64,000 nucleotides of DNA. Source: Malaya genurostris (lineage: Eukaryota; Arthropoda; Insecta; Diptera; Culicidae). The notes beneath the pieces are model-generated. The model made no database searches. It saw nothing but the letters and a program-made list of their open reading frames with translations, and had not been told where the DNA came from. Below, piece by piece: positions 43,908 through 55,984 of the stretch (positions are counted from its first letter, which is position 1; each line of letters opens with the position of its first letter). The stretch covers positions 236,188,666 to 236,252,665 of the forward strand of contig NC_080571.1 in NCBI RefSeq assembly GCF_030247185.1. The letters are read 5' to 3'. The translations under genes were made by a program, and so were the position numbers.

Positions 43908-46900
43908 TTAAATTGGAACTCCAATGGACTTAATGAAATAATAAAGAAGTTTCATGTAAGGAACGTCACGACAAGCAAGAATGTCTTGAACTGGGACACT
44001 GGATAGTCTACCTTGGGTACGCAAGGAATTTATTAGTTGAGATCTGACATCACGATACTCCACGCATGTCCAAACGACATGGTCAATATCGCGGTAACAT
44101 TTGCCACAAGCACAATGATTAGTCTCGGAAAGTCCAATTCGAAGGAGATGTGCATCTAACGTGTAGTGATTGGACATGAGTCTTGAAATCACACGAATGA
44201 AATCTCAACTCACATCCAGTCCCCTGAACCATGCCTTTGTCGATATTTTCGGAATAATTGAGTGCATCCATCGACCCAGATCATCTCTATCCTAAGAAGC
44301 TTGCCAGCTGGCAAGTGTTCTTTGGCGAGACGCGCTATAGAATTCGTTGAAAGCAATTGGTCTCTCATAAATTTCACCCACAATAGCACCACGTTTGGCT
44401 AAAATATCGGCTCTTTCATTGCCTGGAATGGAGCAATGAGCCGGAACCCAAACTATTGTGATTTGATAATTATTATTCAATATGACGTTCAGGCACTGTT
44501 TTATTTTGCCCAAGAAAAAAGGTTCATTTTTGCCAGCAGCGTTTGAGCGAATGGCTTCAATTGCATTCAGACTATCTGTGAAAAGAAAATAATGGTTTGG
44601 AGATAATGTGACTATTACACTCAAACTATAATGAACTGCTGCTAACTCTGCTATATAAACAGATGCAGGTTCTTGAAGCCTTAATGAAGCCGAAACATTA
44701 CTGTTGAATATACCGAACCCAGTAGCCTCTTCAATTCGTGATCCGTCCATGTAAAATATTTTCTCAGAGTCAATATGCCTGAACTTACTTGTAAATATTT
44801 TTGGGATTTCCAACGAGCGTAGGTATTCCGGGATTTCACGCACTTCGCGCTGCATGGATGTGTCGAAAAATAAAGTTGAGTCAGGGACATTTGGGAGGCT
44901 GATACGGATAGGAATATATCTTGAAGGGTTTATTTCCTGTGACATATGGTTAAAATATACTGTCATGAATCTTGTTTGAGATTGAAGCTCAACTAGCCTT
45001 TCGAGGTTATTAATAACCAGGGGATTCACATCTTATTAGCAGTCGCGATGAAAGCTCCCAAAAACGATCTTTCAATGGAAGAACTCCTGCCAGAACTTCA
45101 AGACTTATTGTATGTGTCGAATGCATGCAGACTGAAGCAATTCGCAAACAACGATATTGAATTCGCTCTTATTTGATAATATGAGAGTTTGCAGCGGAAC
45201 GAAAGCAAACGCATCCATATTCCATCACTGAAAGTATCATTGTCTGATACAATTTTATTAGATCTTCCGGATGAGCACCCCACCAAGATCCTGTTATTGT
45301 TCGAAGAAAATTTACTCTTTGTTGGCATTTTGTTATCAGAAAACTAATGTGTCCTCCCCACGTGCATTTGAAATCAAACTACACCCCAAGGTATTTGAAA
45401 GTCAAAACCTGTTGGATCATTCTTCCCATCATATAAAGCTAAAGCATGCTTTCTTGAAAAGACAACCAGCTCTGTTTTCTCCGCAGAGAATTCGATACCC
45501 AGATGAACAGCCCAAACGGACAAGTTATCTAAGGTATCTTGCAATGGTTTTTGCAGATCAATAGCTTTGGGTCCAGTAACTGAAACTACGCCATCATCTG
45601 CCAATTGTCTTAGTGTACAAGGGGTTACTAGACAGCTGTCAATGTCATTCACGTAAAAATTATAAAGGAGCGGACTGAGGCATGAGCCTTGCGGTAGACC
45701 CATGTAGCTAATTCTGAATGTTGCCAAATCGCCACGTGAGAAATGCATGCGTTTCTCTGACAAAAGGTTGTGCAAATAAGCATTTATAACCGCTGGGAGT
45801 CCATGTTGGTGGAGCTTGTCTGAAAGAACATCATTGGAAACTGAATCAAATGCTCCTTTAATGTCTAAAAATACAGATGCCATTTTTTGTTTTGAGCGAA
45901 GGCAATTTGGATGTCAGACAAAAGTAATGCAAGGCAATCATTCGTCCCTTTATTTCTACGGAAGCCAAACTGAGTATTTGACAACAAACCGTAGAATTTT
46001 TTCGAACAATTTTCTGATGCAGGACAACATCGCAATGGGTCTATATGAGTTGTGATTGGAAGCTGGTTTCCCCGGCTTTTGAATGGCGATAACTTTCTCT
46101 TGCCTCCAGTCAGGTGGAACAATATTTTGCTCAAGAAACTTGTTGAACAATTCCAACCAACGTCTTTTTGCGAGGTCGGGCAGATTCTTCACCAAGTTGA
46201 ATTTAATTCTGTCCAACCCAGAAGCGTTATTGTTACAAGACAAGAGTGCTATAGAAAATTCCATCATTGAAAATGGGTTATTAATAAAACCATTATTTGG
46301 AGGAGATTCCCGTATAATGCTCTGCGTAGGAACATAATCTGGGCAAACTTTCCTAGCAAAGTCAAATATCCATCGGTTCGAGTATTCCTCACTCTCATTG
46401 CCCACGTTACGATTCCTCATTCGTCTGGCCGTGTTCCAAAGAGTGCTCATTGAGGTTTCTCTTGACAAACCTTCGACAAAATGTCTCCAATAGCTACATT
46501 TCTTGGCCCGAAGTATGCTCTTGTACTTGGTTTCTAAAGTCAAGAATTTTTCAAAATTCTGAGGAGTTCCTCCTCCTCGTTTTAAAAACGTCTTGAAAGC
46601 ATTTTGTTTCGCGTGTTTAGCATCTGAGCACTCTTTGTCCCACCAAGGGTTTGGATGCCTCCTGTTAGACGATGGGTCAAGAAATCGTTTGGTTTGGGCT
46701 TGTTCTGCGGCCTCCAGAATCGAACAAACGAGGAAGTCATATTCTTCAAGTTCAACTTCCATTGAAGTTAAGACACTTGAAATATTACTTTGGTATTTAA
46801 TCCAGTCAATTTTTTTTGTCAAATCATAAGGAATATTAACTGAATTAGCAATGCCTTTGTTACTGCTAATTGAGATGATGATTGGTAAATGATCGCTACC

Positions 46901-47529
46901 GTGTAAATCAGGAAATACTTTCCAGATGCAATCTAGTCGAATTGAAGCCGAGCAAAGAGATAGATCTAATGCACTTGGACGTGCAGGAGGTCGTGGGATC
47001 CGTGTCATGCTACCCATATTTAGTACCGTCATGCTAAAATTGTCGCAGATATTATATATTAGAGATGATCTGCTATCATTGTAAATGGAACCCCACATCA
47101 TTCCGTGCGAATTGAAATCTCCTAAAATCGAACGTGGAGCAGGAAGGGCTTCGACAATTTCATTAAGCTGTCGTTGTCCAAATTGAGCTCTTGGAGGAAT
47201 GTATACCGAAGCAATGCAAATGTCCTTTCCTTTAATGTTTATTTGACAAGCAACAACTTCTATACTAGAAGTCGAAGGAATGTTTAATCTATAAAAAGAA
47301 TAACATTTATTAATTCCAAAAAGCACTCCACCATACGGGGAGTCTCAATCGAGACGAATAATGTTAATGTCATTAAAATTTAAGGCCATGTTTGATGTAA
47401 GCCATGTTTCGCACAAAGCAAATACATCACATTTTTGACTATGCAACAAAACTTTAAATGAGTCAAGTTTTGGCATGATGCTTCGACAATTCCACTGCAG
47501 GACAGTGATTGAATTATTTGCGGCGGATG
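43908..47529 (-). pseudogene. LINE ORF2: endonuclease, reverse transcriptase, RNase H, zinc finger
   Basis: Domain order on the minus strand. The apurinic-type endonuclease opens VLQWNCRSIMPKLDSFK (about 47510), with CETWL, LGDFNSHG (near 47122) and GSDHLPII (near 46897). RT fingers include QKPGKP, YRPIAMLS and GFRRNKGTNDCLAL (about 46130-45960). The palm has FLDIKGAFDSV (45875), GLPQGSCLSPLLYNF (45700) and LADDGVV (45604, in place of YADD). The thumb is broken. RNase H has YMDGS, IAELAA, FTDS and VPAHCSIPGNERAD (44755-44400), so its acidic residues are kept. The C-terminal knuckle is CACGKCYRDIDHVVWTC (about 44120-44065). The endonuclease-RT-RNase H order is typical of I-superfamily LINEs, including mosquito Lian/LOA types. 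At least one stop (CGA to TGA in the endonuclease at about 47348) and several frameshifts make it inactive. Confidence 0.93.
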
Positions 47530-47544
47530 TGATTTTAATTAGTT

Positions 47545-48690
47545 GCCGATGAGAATTTCGTGTTGGATTGAAATGTTGCTGGTTTGTGTCCAGGACACAT
47601 TCTCTAGAACAAGAGTATCACTCATTTTGAATTTCAACTAATATAATAGTTATTTTGGAAATTTTTTTGTTAACATCAACTAATTCAATAACTGTAATTC
47701 GAATTAGACGCAGAGCCAATTTCGGTCGTTCCGTGATATTCTGAGAAAAGCAGGAGGTGCGTTTTCCCTCGGTACAGCGTTTTACCCCATCTTCCCCTAA
47801 ATACGTTGCAAAAACAATTCAGTCTCAACTCATTTCTACTCCATGTTTGGTCCAAGGATGGAATTCATAATGTATTCGGTTTTCCGTGATTTACTTTTCA
47901 GGAAACTCGACTTTTCAAATATTCAAAGCATAGGCTATCCTTAACAGATTCTGCACCAACAAAATACACAATTTGTCGTACTATTATGTGTGATTGCAGG
48001 TGCAATTTTTCTATTGATGCCCAGAAGCTTTCCTAATGGGTCACCACTTCAGCGTACGATGGCTGGCCTGTGGAAATAGCGCCTTATTTCATTCTGGGTC
48101 GAGTCGGGATACCTTAACAACCGTGATACTTGAAATGTGCAAACACGTAACCAGATAATCGCAATTTTCCAGCAAACAAGACAGTTTGAGAAAGTCAGCT
48201 GCCACCCATACGCGAAGTGTGCACCCGCAGATCTTGGCTGAACTGAAAATGGAAGCGCATATAAACAAACGACAGTCGAAGCGCCCAAGTGTTTATGTTA
48301 ACTAAATTAGCATAATATATCGTTGCTTCCACTTGAACCGGCACAATGTGTTTGTCGGTGCGGTATGCAAAACCTGTTGAAGAGGTGTAAGGGTGTAAAT
48401 AAGCGTTGCCTTTGAGCACTTTTATTGCACGCCAACCACCAGTAACCACTTCAAATGCCGGATCGGATTACAAACTCTTGTTCACGATCGCGCGTGATAG
48501 ATACTGACACCGAATGTTTCGAGCAATGCTTATCGGTAGCTACTGTTGGATGGTCGGTACTTTAGCCTCGAACGTATTTTCTACCGTGGGGTGAGTTGAG
48601 ACAATCATGATAATTGTCAAATCTGTCACAGTCTGGTTGCGGCAAAACAAGACAAGACACAACCTAGCGTAAACGAGTCCGGCGTGCTAA
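47545..48690. other. No supported feature
   Basis: Unique-looking sequence. ORFs at 48049-48288 and 48195-48449 (minus) overlap each other in different frames and are unrecognised. Confidence 0.35.
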
Positions 48691-49260
48691 TGCCCATAAA
48701 AGGAAGTAGCGCGTGCTTGGCCAACTCAGCGCTTTTGAACTGTCAAACTGATGTGAAAAGCTCGATTTTCATGAGTGCCGCCGCTATCCGCTTTTTCCCG
48801 GCCACGATTGCATTTCAATTGAAGACACGAGACACATCTTGAGAGTTGTTCCACATGCGATCCGGACTCACCGACTCATGACAAATCGACTTCAAATATA
48901 TTTATCAAACGGTAACGATCAAAACCGCTCGCTCTGATTAGCAGAATTAATTGAGGCTAATAAAAAGTGAGCTTTCAGCTTAATTAAAAAGTTTGCTTAA
49001 TTTCAGCCAGTCATTGGCTTCAGCATATTCAGTTTCGCGCACGTACGTGTGCCAGAAAAAAATAACGAAAAACAGATTTTAGAGGCCCGATTGTGTCTGA
49101 GCCAAAGAGAAATTGCTTTCGAAATTATTTTTGACATTTTAATTACCGGAGTAGTTTTGTGGCCTTTCGAACTGACCATCTAACGTGCCAAAGATACCGC
49201 GTCGTTTTTATTCACGCGAACTCAGAATAAAGGCAAATCAGATCGACATGAGATCTCTAT
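48691..49260. promoter_or_regulatory. Candidate conserved noncoding region
   Basis: TE-free, GC-richer, with clustered homeodomain-type cores (GAATTAATTGAGG, GGCTAATAAAAAG, CTTAATTAAAAAG at 48943-48995). Resembles developmental-gene intron DNA; no direct proof. Confidence 0.2.
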
Positions 49261-50660
49261 CGGAGCACACTGACAGTACAATAGTAAGTACATGAAGTGC
49301 CTGTCGGATACAACTTTCATTAAACTCATCAACTCTTCACTGATGGTAGACTCAATTCAGGGCGATGGGTGAGTGACCTTTGTGGCTGGCATTCTGTCGA
49401 GCTTCAATGTACAAACAAACCCACGTTCACACAGCACACCACAGCACGTTTAGCTAAAAAAAACTGGATCTGGCATTTGAGTCAGCAATAAAAGTCACAT
49501 ATTTTGAAATTTGAATAAACTCTTGCATGCTTGCTTGCGCTTCGTATGATACCTACACAGGTTACAGAGTGAAGTCGGCTTGTCGTCTTTCAACTGGTAT
49601 TTGTCGTGTATCAATGCAATTATTCTACGTATCGACACCGAACCGATTGATGGGCAATTGTCTGCACAGGCTAGTAGGAATATCTAGATGACACTATGCG
49701 GTGTAATTGTGTAAGAATGTTCAATGTTTTTCGTTGATTTTTAAAATATGACGTGCGGAATTATTACCTTTTATAAAAGATCATAATTTGTGTAAATATT
49801 GTCATTGTACCTTGTGCACCATTTGAAGGCATGAAAACTAGACTTATTTCAATTTTTTTTTGTTATGTCATTAAGTCATCATGCACATAATTTAGCTGTC
49901 ATTAGTACCCTAAAGAAAACACAATAAAACAAATTTTCTAGATTGAACTTTCAGTTGAATTTACTAGCAATTACACTTCTACTTTTACGCACTTGGTATT
50001 ATCTACGTTGCAATACAGCTACACATTTTAAGCTGTTACAGTCGGTCAAGGCGATTATTAGCAGCCAGTAAGTTGTAAGTATCTGCTGTTTTTCCCGTGT
50101 AGAGTGCTATTTACACTAAACGCTTTGAAGTGTGAAGGATGAGAAAATCCACACTGCAAGAAACCAATGATTTATCTTTGATGATGTTATTGACTTCTGC
50201 AAGTCTGACTCAATTCTTACATCTATCTACTTGTCTAATTTTATTGTGCTCATTGCCACGGGCAATTACTGCAGCATTGCTGAACGTGACTGTTCACACT
50301 AGAGTCTGACAGCGTAATGCAAACATTGTGTTATCGTGACGCAGTAGTCGAAGGGGTAACGCCAAGGAACTGAGGGTAAACGAACATCTCGGACAAACAA
50401 TTCAACTACACCGTTGACTTAGTTTGTCACTCGCTCACCCCCGGGTGGTCTCCATTAGGAACCTTTCACTCTGTCAGCAATTCAATCTCGGCCCCCTCCG
50501 GTGGTTCACTCGTCCGACAGTGACATCCGATGATCCAACGTTTTCTCGCCGTATTTCCAGCTGAAAATTGCAGTCATGCCGGAAAACGGATCACGTACCG
50601 AGCGCGCGCGCACACGGCGAAAGACAATTTCCGGACTTAGCCAACAAAGAACAAATTCCC
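49261..50660. other. Unique-looking sequence, no feature seen
   Basis: No TE or RNA gene recognised; on the minus strand this would be intron 1 of the candidate gene beginning at 50.7 kb. Confidence 0.3.
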
Positions 50661-50666
50661 ACTCAC

Positions 50667-50721
50667 CTTTGGGCGCAGAACATGATGACAACGACGACGA
50701 CGATGGTGTGGATGGGCTCAT
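50667..50721 (-). CDS. Candidate first coding exon of a host gene
   Basis: The minus strand has ATG at 50721 opening MSPSTPSSSSLSSCSAPK, followed exactly at a strong splice donor AAAG|GTGAGT (intron from 50666). Upstream, 50722-50880 is GC-rich and TE-free and could be 5' UTR. The Ser run comes from a (CGT/ACG)n microsatellite at 50687-50703, so chance must be allowed for. No downstream exon could be identified, and the product is unknown. The ORF as read without splicing (to 50506) is not a known protein. Confidence 0.3.
50684..50704. repeat. (ACG)n microsatellite
   Basis: About five ACG/ACA units on the + strand within the candidate exon. Confidence 0.8.
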
Positions 50722-52250
50722 CGAGAAGGGTTTTCTTGCAGCTTGAGTTCCGATCTCCAGAAAATACTAAAGTTCGCGATCGTGTCGGATAGAAACAAAA
50801 ACTGGTCCGTGGTGGTTTGCCTTCGGGGATAGGCCAGTCAATATCCTAGGCGCGATCGTGACGTGAGATCGCTCCAGGGTAATTACCATCGAAAGGAAAA
50901 TAACCCTGAAGGGGAAACGTCTTTTTTATCCAATGGGATCCAGTCCAGGGAACGGAGATGACAGCAAAATAAAAACTATGCTTGTTTTGTCGATTTATTT
51001 TTGTGAGCTCAAAGCCGTATGCTAGTGCAGTGTCTGATATTGTGCAAGGTTCGGATTTGATCACGAATCTGCATGCGATTTTCTCGAAGGCAAGAGTGGC
51101 GGCTTTGCAGTTAAGAGTCCCTCTGAAGAGTGTGCGCAAATAAACAAAGAATCTAGTTTATGTTCGCGGGAGTTGAATGAGAGAATAAATATATAATTTT
51201 ATTTTATCGAGTGAAATGTAAATAATTCGATTAGACTTTCGAATGGGATTCGCGAGGGTCTTAGTTTTTGTTCCAACTTATATTGTTAACCTTGCGTTGG
51301 ACCGCGCAAGCTAGTTTGACTTCTGCCAGGTCGGCAACATCGGTGATAAATTTTACAGTTAAACATATGCCTCAAGAATATAACAAAGGGGGTACAGCTC
51401 GTATGAATTGAAGAAATGTATTGCATTCTCTTCATCATCGCTAGATGATTAAACTACAAATTAAGAGGCACTAGAAATTATTCTCTCGATCTTATTAAGA
51501 TGGGGATATGTTTAACGATAAAACTTGCCTCAAATCAACAAAAACCTTCGTGGGTGAGTGCTTGAGAACCTCATCGTTTTGATTTGTTACAGCCACGGAA
51601 CCTGTCTGGGATGATCACGAATCGCATGAGTGAAGATCACCTTACCAAATCTGAAATCGATTCATAATGTACCATTTCCTGTGTTGCTGCCTCTCGATCC
51701 TCCAGAAGAACGTGAAACAAGGGCTCGAATCGACCATCACAAATTGGCCAGCGCTCAACTCGAAACAGAAATTTGCAACAATGTTTCGCCTGCCTGTTAA
51801 AGCTCCTTTTGAAAGTTCACACACCATTTTACGTTCTGACGGACGGATGTGGTTCAAGAGGGCGGGGACAGAACAAAATACTAAACCGGTTTCCTTGTTC
51901 TTGTTGTTGTTGCTGCTGCTGGTCGAATATCGGTGTACAAAGTAATTGTGAGTGCTCACTTGTTATTTTTTATCATTTTCATTCGCTGGTGGCGTAATCG
52001 TCACGCGTCCAAAAACAACACACGCTTTTTTGTTGTTTGAAAACGGTGACAACTGCGCGCTATCGAACTAACAGTTAGCCCAAGCCTCGACAGTCCGTAT
52101 CAAGGGTGATGAACGGCGTCCTGTGAATTTCAAGGATAGCTGAAACGTGTTAGCGTAAAATGTTCTGAAAAGTTGGTTGTTGAAGTCAATAAAACAGTAA
52201 AACTGGTGGATTGTTGGATGGAGAAAAAATTGAATTTTTCAATATCAATA
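50722..52250. other. Unique-looking sequence
   Basis: No TE recognised. ORFs at 50846-51139 and 51642-51959 (minus) and 51667-51945 (plus) are mutual shadows without known relatives; a short (TTG/CTG)n run lies at 51900-51920. Confidence 0.3.
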
Positions 52251-52254
52251 TCTA

Positions 52255-52730
52255 AATCGTCTCAAGAAAAAAATCAATAGTGGTGCTTCAAATTTAATGT
52301 ATAACACAGTTGACGAAACATGGATTCACTCATGTAAGCTCGAAACTACCATTAGTTTGCCAGAAGTTTTTCGTGAAATAAGGAAAACAAACGCAAGACG
52401 CAAAATCATTCTTCATCACGATAATGCAAGCTCTCACATATCGGTTCAAACAACTGAATATTTGAGCACCCAAAACGACGAATCGATGGACCACCCGCTG
52501 TATAGTCCTGACTTGGCACCTAACGACTTCTATTTGTTTCCTTCCGTGGAGAATAAACTGCATGTGGAGAACTATTCAATACTGCTGAAGAAGCTGTTGA
52601 AGCGTTCAAAAACCATGTTTTGGGGGTACCTCAGGAAGAGTGGAATAAATGTTCTGAAAATTATTTCAAGCGTATGCAAAAGTATATTGATCATCTAGGG
52701 GAATATTTTGAAAAACAAAACCATTTCAAA
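52255..52730 (+). pseudogene. Mariner (DD34D) transposase relic
   Basis: The + strand gives SGASNLMYNTVDETWIHSC (first Asp, about 52280-52335), then, after an internal loss of roughly 50 residues, KIILHHDNASSHIS (second Asp) and LYSPDLAPNDFYLFPSVENK (third Asp). Thirty-four residues separate the second and third Asp, the mariner DD34D signature. A frameshift near 52585 moves the rest to another frame, which still reads EEAVEAFKNHVLGVPQEEW and YFKRMQKYIDHLGEYFEKQ to the C-terminus. The N-terminus is absent. Confidence 0.88.
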
Positions 52731-52739
52731 CAACCTCAC

Positions 52740-53060
52740 AAAAAAGTCTGGTTGCGTCGAATCGAGTGATCTCGGTGCCAGTCAAAATCACCATTTTTCG
52801 ATTGTTAGTCAAGCTGTATGGCAGGTTGCACCGTCCTGTTGAAACCAGTAGCCATTCAAACCATTTTCACGAACAATGGGCAGCACAAACTCATTGATCA
52901 TCGCTCTATAACGATCGCCATTTACAGTTTTCGTTGCTCAATCATTGTCTTGGATCAAATAGGGACCAATCACCTTATCGCACAAACACCACATTAAACA
53001 GGAACTTTTTGGTCGTATACACGGAACCACCCGCGATCCCATTTCAACCAGAATATTCAG
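52740..53060 (-). pseudogene. Mariner-type transposase relic, C-terminal half
   Basis: The minus strand reads MWCLCDKVIGPYLIQDND, VNGDRYRAMINEFVLPIVRE and NGYWFQQDGATCHTA (second Asp), then a stop. This is the same family as 18726-18960. Its missing N-terminal half is at 54155-54361 on the same strand, separated by a TIR element. Confidence 0.85.
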
Positions 53061-53069
53061 GAATGTACA

Positions 53070-54138
53070 ACTAATTGATTGTTGTTTTAACTAAACTGTC
53101 ATTTTTGTTTTTCGATTAGCAGAAACGATGGTTAAAACAACTAATTTAACTGTTTTAAAAAAAATGCTGTCAATTAGTGAGGACACATACCTTTCAATTT
53201 CAACAAATATTTTAGTTGGAATAACTGGTGTTGTTATTGAAACAAAATTCTGTTAGTTGAAAAATAAATCGGTTTTATTTGTTTTATTTTCATGATCATG
53301 TCAAGTAGAGATCAGTAAAGATCTAAATTAAAAACAATACTTCTGATTCGATCGGAAATGACTGATGTAGAAAAACGTTTTTAATCAGCAAAAGTGCCCG
53401 GAGGGGCGAGTGCGAAATTATTAAATTTACCTAAAATGAGTATTGAAAGATGATGCCTTCAAACGGTTGAACTAAAGTTATGCACTGATAATTTTAGTCA
53501 ATTTATATGAGCTTGGGTGCATCAACCGCTGGGAATTGGAATTTTGCGGCGGCAATTCAAACGCGCCATTCAATCGCAGCGCGTTCTGTGTGTTTGAAAC
53601 CCTTCGCTCCTGTTACTTTTATAAATTAAATTCATGTCAAAAAGCGTTTTATTGCTAATGCATGAACATCATCATCGGTATCAAACAGCTGGAAGTAAAA
53701 CAGTCTGGTGGAAGTAAATCAATGATCGAATTTGAAGCATAAAATTTTTGCGCATACCTGAAAGATTACGAGATGATCATTCATTAACATTTTCTAATTT
53801 GTCACCAAATCTTTTTCATCTTAAACAAGGTTAACTTTATCACAACACCGCTGTTAGATAAACACTTGTTATCATAAATTTCTCAAATCGAATGAACACA
53901 ATTCCACCAAACGCTTTAACCATCGATGTTGTTTTCATTGACATTTTGAAGCGACGCGAACAGATTTCAACTAAAAAAATTGTTGATTTCGCATTGCGAT
54001 TATTGTTTTGCTTTCAACTGTCTCCGGCATTTGACAGCATTCAAGACAACATATTTTTCAACTACTTGAATATATGCAAATCAAAAACCATATTGGTTGA
54101 ATCAAAAAGAAATTAGTTAAATCAACTATCGCAAAAAT
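53070..54138. mobile_element. About 1.06-kb TIR element splitting a mariner
   Basis: GATTGTTGTTTTAACTAA (53077-53094) and the inverse of 54113-54130 (GATAGTTGATTTAACTAA) match at 16 of 18 positions. The interior repeats related 'gttaaaacaactaatttaac' words near its left end and has no recognisable transposase; the 74-aa ORF at 53892 is unknown. Superfamily undetermined. Confidence 0.55.
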
Positions 54139-54154
54139 CAAAAACTGCGATAAC

Positions 54155-54361
54155 GCAATTTTATGATCGAAGGGTTCTTCGTGTAGAAGCTTTTTCTCAA
54201 TTAATTGAGGGTTTTCAGTGGTAGAGAACCGACAATTTTTCCTCCATTCGTTTAACATGAAATGTGCCACCTGACATGATGATTTTTCGCCAAAAGTTGA
54301 CCTCGTTTTGAATGTAAGCCTGAACAATTTCAGCGAGTTCTTTTGGTGTGTACTGTTCCAT
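54155..54361 (-). pseudogene. Mariner-type transposase relic, N-terminal part
   Basis: The minus strand starts MEQYTPKELAEIVQAYIQNE (ATG at 54361), the usual mariner N-terminal helix. It then jumps, by internal deletion and a frameshift, to AHFMLNEW and KNCRFSTTENPQLIEKKLLH just before the TVW segment. The next conserved segment (MWCLCDKVIGP) lies beyond the inserted TIR element at 53.05 kb. Confidence 0.85.
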
Positions 54362-54990
54362 GGTAAAATTGTCTTGGAATGGCGCTTCCAATGCGGTATG
54401 TCATTTGTCGATCTGACAATGCTGTCAAAAGTTATTGGGTTGCCCAATGTTTGCACCTTAAATACACCTTCACAGTTACCATAAAAATTCAGTCACTAAA
54501 GATATTCAAGAGGAAAAGTTATACAATAAATATTAAGTGGCTTTACTGGATGCACGATAAGAAAGAAAATGTGTTTCCTTCTAAAGTGATTTAAATCAAT
54601 AATTTTACGGGTGGAGATAGTTTGCAGGTTCGAGTTCAAGCTCGGGGGTGTATTTTTTTTGGCAAATGTTTACTTTATCCATTCCATTTTTCGAATTTGT
54701 TTTTCGTTAGATGAAACTAAGCTGATGACGGTTTCACCTCATAAAAAGGTATGAAAATGTTTTCTGGTTGTGTTGGCTGAATTTCAAAATTGAATTTCTT
54801 CTAACATTTTAAATGGTGATGATAAGCTCAATTCGTCCATGTCCCCTGCAGTCAGTTTTACTTATATGTACATATAGAAAACAGTAGAAAACAGTTTTAT
54901 ATACCAATCGACTCAGCTCGACGAACTGAGCAAATATCTGCGTGTGTGTATGTGTGTTGTTTATAAAGCGGACGAGATCTCAGAGATGAC
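54362..54990. other. No coding feature; culicine repeat edge at 54895-54960
   Basis: 'caatcgactcagctcgacga' and 'gtgtgtgtatgtgtgttg' resemble the junction motif seen at 59430-59490. The rest is anonymous. Confidence 0.4.
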
Positions 54991-54993
54991 AGG

Positions 54994-55130
54994 ACATTCC
55001 TTTTTGTGGAATTTGGCCTTCTCGTTTTAACGGACTTCACAGCCGATTCTTAGCGTACATAATCATTACATGGCTAGTACTACGATCCTATTGACACTGT
55101 GAATCTTTCCAGGTCGGGACTTGAACATAC
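54994..55130 (-). mobile_element. tRNA-derived SINE, family 1, 5' truncated
   Basis: The minus strand retains 'gttcaagtcccgacctgga' through 'caaattccacaaaaaggaat'; the first half of the tRNA head is missing. Confidence 0.8.
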
Positions 55131-55508
55131 TGTTCCCTTTTATTCAACTTATTCCTTTCATTAAATAGAACCGTGCCAGACGAAATCTAGTATCTCAAAG
55201 CTAGAACATCGAACGCTTGATCGAAAGCGGTATAACGTATCGTTACAGTTAAGATGAATCAAGTCTTCGTTGTGAGATTTTTTGTTCAATTTTCATGATA
55301 CCGAGTTAATCTCCATAATATACAGTCGTTGAGAATAAAAGCGATAAACGAAAGGATGTCAAAATTCCAAACTTGCACATAGACACAATTTAACAAACCA
55401 TATAACTTTATAAATACCTACAACGTTGAATATGATGGAACTTAGTTAACTTTTTCTGTCGAATAAAGTTTCATAAGTTTCATCATTTTAATTCGAATAA
55501 AAAATTTT

Positions 55509-55606
55509 GTCGATCATCGACCTGGATGGATTCTTTGATGTTAATAGTATCGTAACACTAGCTCAGTAGATAATCGGTCGCTAAATTTGTCGAAACAGAA
55601 GGTCAG
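55509..55606 (+). mobile_element. tRNA-derived SINE, family 1, degenerate fragment
   Basis: 'tcgacctggatggattcttt', 'atagtatcgtaacactagc' and 'atttgtcgaaacagaagg' follow the body of the family with many changes and a central deletion. Confidence 0.6.
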
Positions 55607-55693
55607 GTATATAGTAATGCTATATACGGAAAATGTTCTAGAGTTTTTCAACTACAAATTTGGCTGAGGTTCAACTTATATCAACATACATAT

Positions 55694-55976
55694 GGGAGCG
55701 GATTAATCCGCTGAAAGCCATTTCACCGAAAGTCGTTCCGCCGAATGTCATTTCGCCGAAGATCGTTTCGCCTAAAGGGTCATTTCGCTGAAAGGGTAAT
55801 CTCGAATACAGGTCAACAAAACGGGTGTTAACGCTATCATTTTTCATTTGTATTTGAATCAATTCGAATAACGATATTAAGACAGACATTCGGTGAAATG
55901 ATTCATTCGGTGAAATGACCCTTTCAGCGAAATGCTTTTCGTCGAAAGGGCTTTCGGTGATATGGCCCTGACCCGT
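55694..55976. mobile_element. Foldback-type element, copy 2 (short)
   Basis: The left arm has units like GAAAGCCATTTCACC and the right arm the inverse (CTTTCAGCGAAATGC). Only about 90 bp lie between arms. Same family as 41790-42503, more diverged. Confidence 0.75.
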
Positions 55977-55984
55977 AACGTTAT

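Larger units (their letters stand above)
43551..47544 (-). mobile_element. 5'-truncated LINE (I/LOA type) with 15-bp target duplication
   Basis: TGATTTTAATTAGTT occurs at 43551-43565 and 47530-47544, exactly bracketing 43566-47529. The + strand starts with a poly-T (43566-43577), the A-tail of a minus-strand LINE, preceded in element sense by AATAAA. The other end stops abruptly inside the endonuclease reading frame, so the copy is 5' truncated by incomplete reverse transcription; ORF1 is missing. Confidence 0.95.

Noticed and set aside
45271..46829. Plus-strand ORFs of 72-97 aa
   Set aside because: Antisense shadows of the minus-strand LINE ORF2.
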